Assembly: GCF_900104845.1 (NCBI RefSeq)
Contig: NZ_FNSR01000002.1
Coordinates: forward strand, 1,426,001 to 1,490,000
From: Paraburkholderia caballeronis
GTDB taxonomy: Bacteria; Pseudomonadota; Gammaproteobacteria; Burkholderiales; Burkholderiaceae
Direction of reading: 5' to 3'
Length of the DNA: 64,000 nt
The translations under genes and the position numbers were made by a program. The notes beneath the pieces are model-generated. The model was given only the letters and a program-made list of their open reading frames with translations. It did not search any database and was not told the DNA's origin. Positions 62,544 through 64,000 of the stretch are shown here, piece after piece (within the stretch, counting starts at the first letter, position 1; the number at the start of each line of letters is the position of its first letter).

Positions 62544-62862
62544 GCGATGTCCTCCTGTTCGAGTCCGTCGTATCGGGGCCGGCGTCGCCGACCTTCGTAT
62601 CCGACCAACGCCCTCAGCTTAGCGGCCGCGATTGCGCGAATACGTGAGCACTTGTAAGCGCACGTTTCATATCGTCGGTGCGGCTGGACCCCCGATTCCG
62701 GCGACTTCGGGAGGGCGACAGCAAGGAACGATGCGCCCTGGCGGACGTTTCGCAACGGAAGGGGCCGGCTTGCCGGCTGTCAATTGCAGTTACATTCGAG
62801 CCGTGACATTCGACGCGACGTGCGACGCCCTCACGGACGACACACGCTGCGTCGAAGCGGCT
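62544..62862. other. Intergenic region, nothing recognised
   Basis: About 320 bases between the promoter side of the small secreted-protein gene and the end of the acyl-CoA synthetase gene. Nothing recognisable beyond the ribosome site at about 62550. Confidence 0.45.
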
Positions 62863-64000
62863 TCACGACCCTGATGCCGGCGTGGCGGGTGGCGTGGCGC
62901 CCAGATCGATCGCGCTTTGCGAGCCGACCTGCGCGCGCAGCTCGTACTTCTGGATCTTGCCGGTCGCGGTGCGCGGCAGCTCGCCGAAGCGGACCACGCG
63001 CGGCACCTTGTAATGCGCGAGGAACAGCCGGCAATGCGCGATGATCTCCGCCTCGGTCGCGCTCGCGCCCGGCCGCAGTTCGACGAACGCACACGGCACC
63101 TCGCCCCACTTCGGATCGGGCAGCGCGACGACTGCCGCGAGCGCGACGGCCGGATGCCGGTACAGCGTGTCCTCGACCTCGATGCTCGAAATGTTCTCGC
63201 CGCCCGAGATGATGATGTCCTTGCTGCGATCCTTGATCCGCACGTAGCCGTCGGGCGTCATCACGCCGAGGTCGCCGGTATGGAACCAGCCGCCGCGGAA
63301 CGCTTCCTCGGTCGCGCGCTCGTTCTTAAGGTAGCCCTTCATACAGATGTTGCCGCGGAACATGATTTCGCCGAGCGTCTCGCCGTCGGCCGGCACCGGT
63401 TCGAGCGTCGCTGGATTGAGCACGGTGACCGCCGCCTGCAGGTGATAACGGACGCCCTGGCGCGCGGCGAGCCGCGCCTGCTCGTCCGCGTCGAGCGTCT
63501 TCCAGCTTTCCTGCACCGCGCACACCGACGCGGGGCCGTACACCTCGGTCAGCCCGTACACGTGGGTCAGCTCGAAGCCGATCGCCTTCATCTTCGCGAT
63601 CACGGCCGGCGCGGGCGCCGCGCCCGCGACCATCGTATGGACCGTGTGCGAGATGCCCTCGCGGTATTCGGCCGGCGCGTCCGCGAGCGCGCTCTGCACG
63701 ACCGGTGCGCCGCAGTAATGCGTGACGCGTTCGTTGCGGATCAGGTCATACACGAGTTTCGCGTCGAACTTGCGCAGGCAGACGTTCACGCCCGCGCGCG
63801 CCGCGACGGTCCATGGAAAACACCAGCCGTTGCAGTGAAAGAGCGGCAGCGTCCATAGATAAACCGCGTGCTTCGGCATGTCCCATTCGAGCACGTTGCT
63901 GACCGCGTTCAGATACGCGCCGCGATGGTGATAGACGACGCCCTTGGGGTCGCCGGTCGTGCCGGACGTGTAGTTCAGCGCGATCGCGTCCCATTCGTCC
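62863..64000 (-). CDS. Acyl-CoA synthetase (AMP-binding), 5' end outside window
   Basis: The frame is open to the window edge, so the N-terminal part is missing; 378 residues are visible. Near the edge is the AMP-binding P-loop-like motif NYTSGTTGDPKGVVYHHRG. Further on come FELTHVYGLTEVYGP (A5 motif), GWFHTGDLGVMTPDGYVRIKDRSKDIIISGGENIS (A7/A8) and the catalytic lysine region LPRTATGKIQKYELR (A10). It activates a carboxylic acid, probably a medium/long-chain fatty acid as in AlkK-like enzymes, to its CoA thioester. No partner genes are visible. Confidence 0.92.
   Translation of the reverse strand, partial: DEWDAIALNYTSGTTGDPKGVVYHHRGAYLNAVSNVLEWDMPKHAVYLWTLPLFHCNGWCFPWTVAARAGVNVCLRKFDAKLVYDLIRNERVTHYCGAPVVQSALADAPAEYREGISHTVHTMVAGAAPAPAVIAKMKAIGFELTHVYGLTEVYGPASVCAVQESWKTLDADEQARLAARQGVRYHLQAAVTVLNPATLEPVPADGETLGEIMFRGNICMKGYLKNERATEEAFRGGWFHTGDLGVMTPDGYVRIKDRSKDIIISGGENISSIEVEDTLYRHPAVALAAVVALPDPKWGEVPCAFVELRPGASATEAEIIAHCRLFLAHYKVPRVVRFGELPRTATGKIQKYELRAQVGSQSAIDLGATPPATPASGS

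Overview
The window is high-GC DNA from a Gram-negative aerobe, almost certainly a member of the Burkholderiaceae (Burkholderia/Paraburkholderia type). The basis is the style of the genes: a Pha/Mrp antiporter with fused A and B subunits, two Burkholderia-type 16-strand porins, two TonB receptors with Fur boxes, four IclR/GntR-type catabolic regulators, PPK2, and a secreted MsrA. No rRNA, tRNA, CRISPR array, intact transposase or replication origin was found.

Left part (1-18.5 kb), mostly housekeeping. A DUF4397-like lipoprotein (cut by the window edge) and a small LprI/DUF1311-like secreted protein precede the leftward Pha-type cation/proton antiporter operon (phaAB-C-D-E-F-G). Next comes a deletion scar holding the 3' remnant of an rbbA-like ABC protein fused to an N-terminally truncated yhhJ-like permease. 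Then follow a VOC protein, PPK2 polyphosphate kinase facing a PiT phosphate transporter across a shared terminator, a Cache-GGEEF diguanylate cyclase, an orphan IS630-like helix-turn-helix protein, a periplasmic protein, a zinc alcohol dehydrogenase and a YigZ/IMPACT protein.

Catabolic island (18.9-30.6 kb). This block has visibly lower GC and other codon habits than its surroundings. It is almost entirely on the minus strand: NitT/TauT-type ABC transporter (ATPase, permease, binding protein), IclR and AraC regulators, two Rieske oxygenase alpha subunits, one PDR-type reductase, an extradiol ring-cleavage dioxygenase, a RidA protein, two tiny translationally coupled genes and a porin. It looks like an acquired aromatic-acid degradation cluster of unknown substrate.

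Middle (31-48.7 kb). A Fur-box TonB receptor, an atypical SDR, and a methionine-sulfoxide repair/redox group (fRMsr, DipZ, secreted MsrA). Then a second deletion scar joining a lysR remnant to a vanB remnant, a small molybdopterin-domain protein and a second Fur-box TonB receptor. After that comes a chemoreceptor plus a GntR-regulated fumarase-superfamily lyase / DctA-like symporter / FumC-like cluster. Near-identical 18-bp operators lie both at the chemoreceptor gene and between gntR and the lyase gene, so sensing, uptake and catabolism appear to form one regulon.

Right part (49-64 kb). An IclR regulator diverges from a three-gene ring-hydroxylating dioxygenase resembling terephthalate dioxygenase (tphA2-tphA3-tphA1 type, but without tphB), followed by a REP-like tandem hairpin, an MFS transporter, a porin and a second MFS transporter. 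A third IclR regulator diverges from a xylX-like dehydratase and an alpha-ketoglutarate-semialdehyde dehydrogenase (the end of an oxidative pentose/sugar-acid route). A small secreted His/Tyr/Trp-rich protein and a truncated acyl-CoA synthetase close the window.

All homology statements are from reading translated sequence and recalled family features; no search was run.
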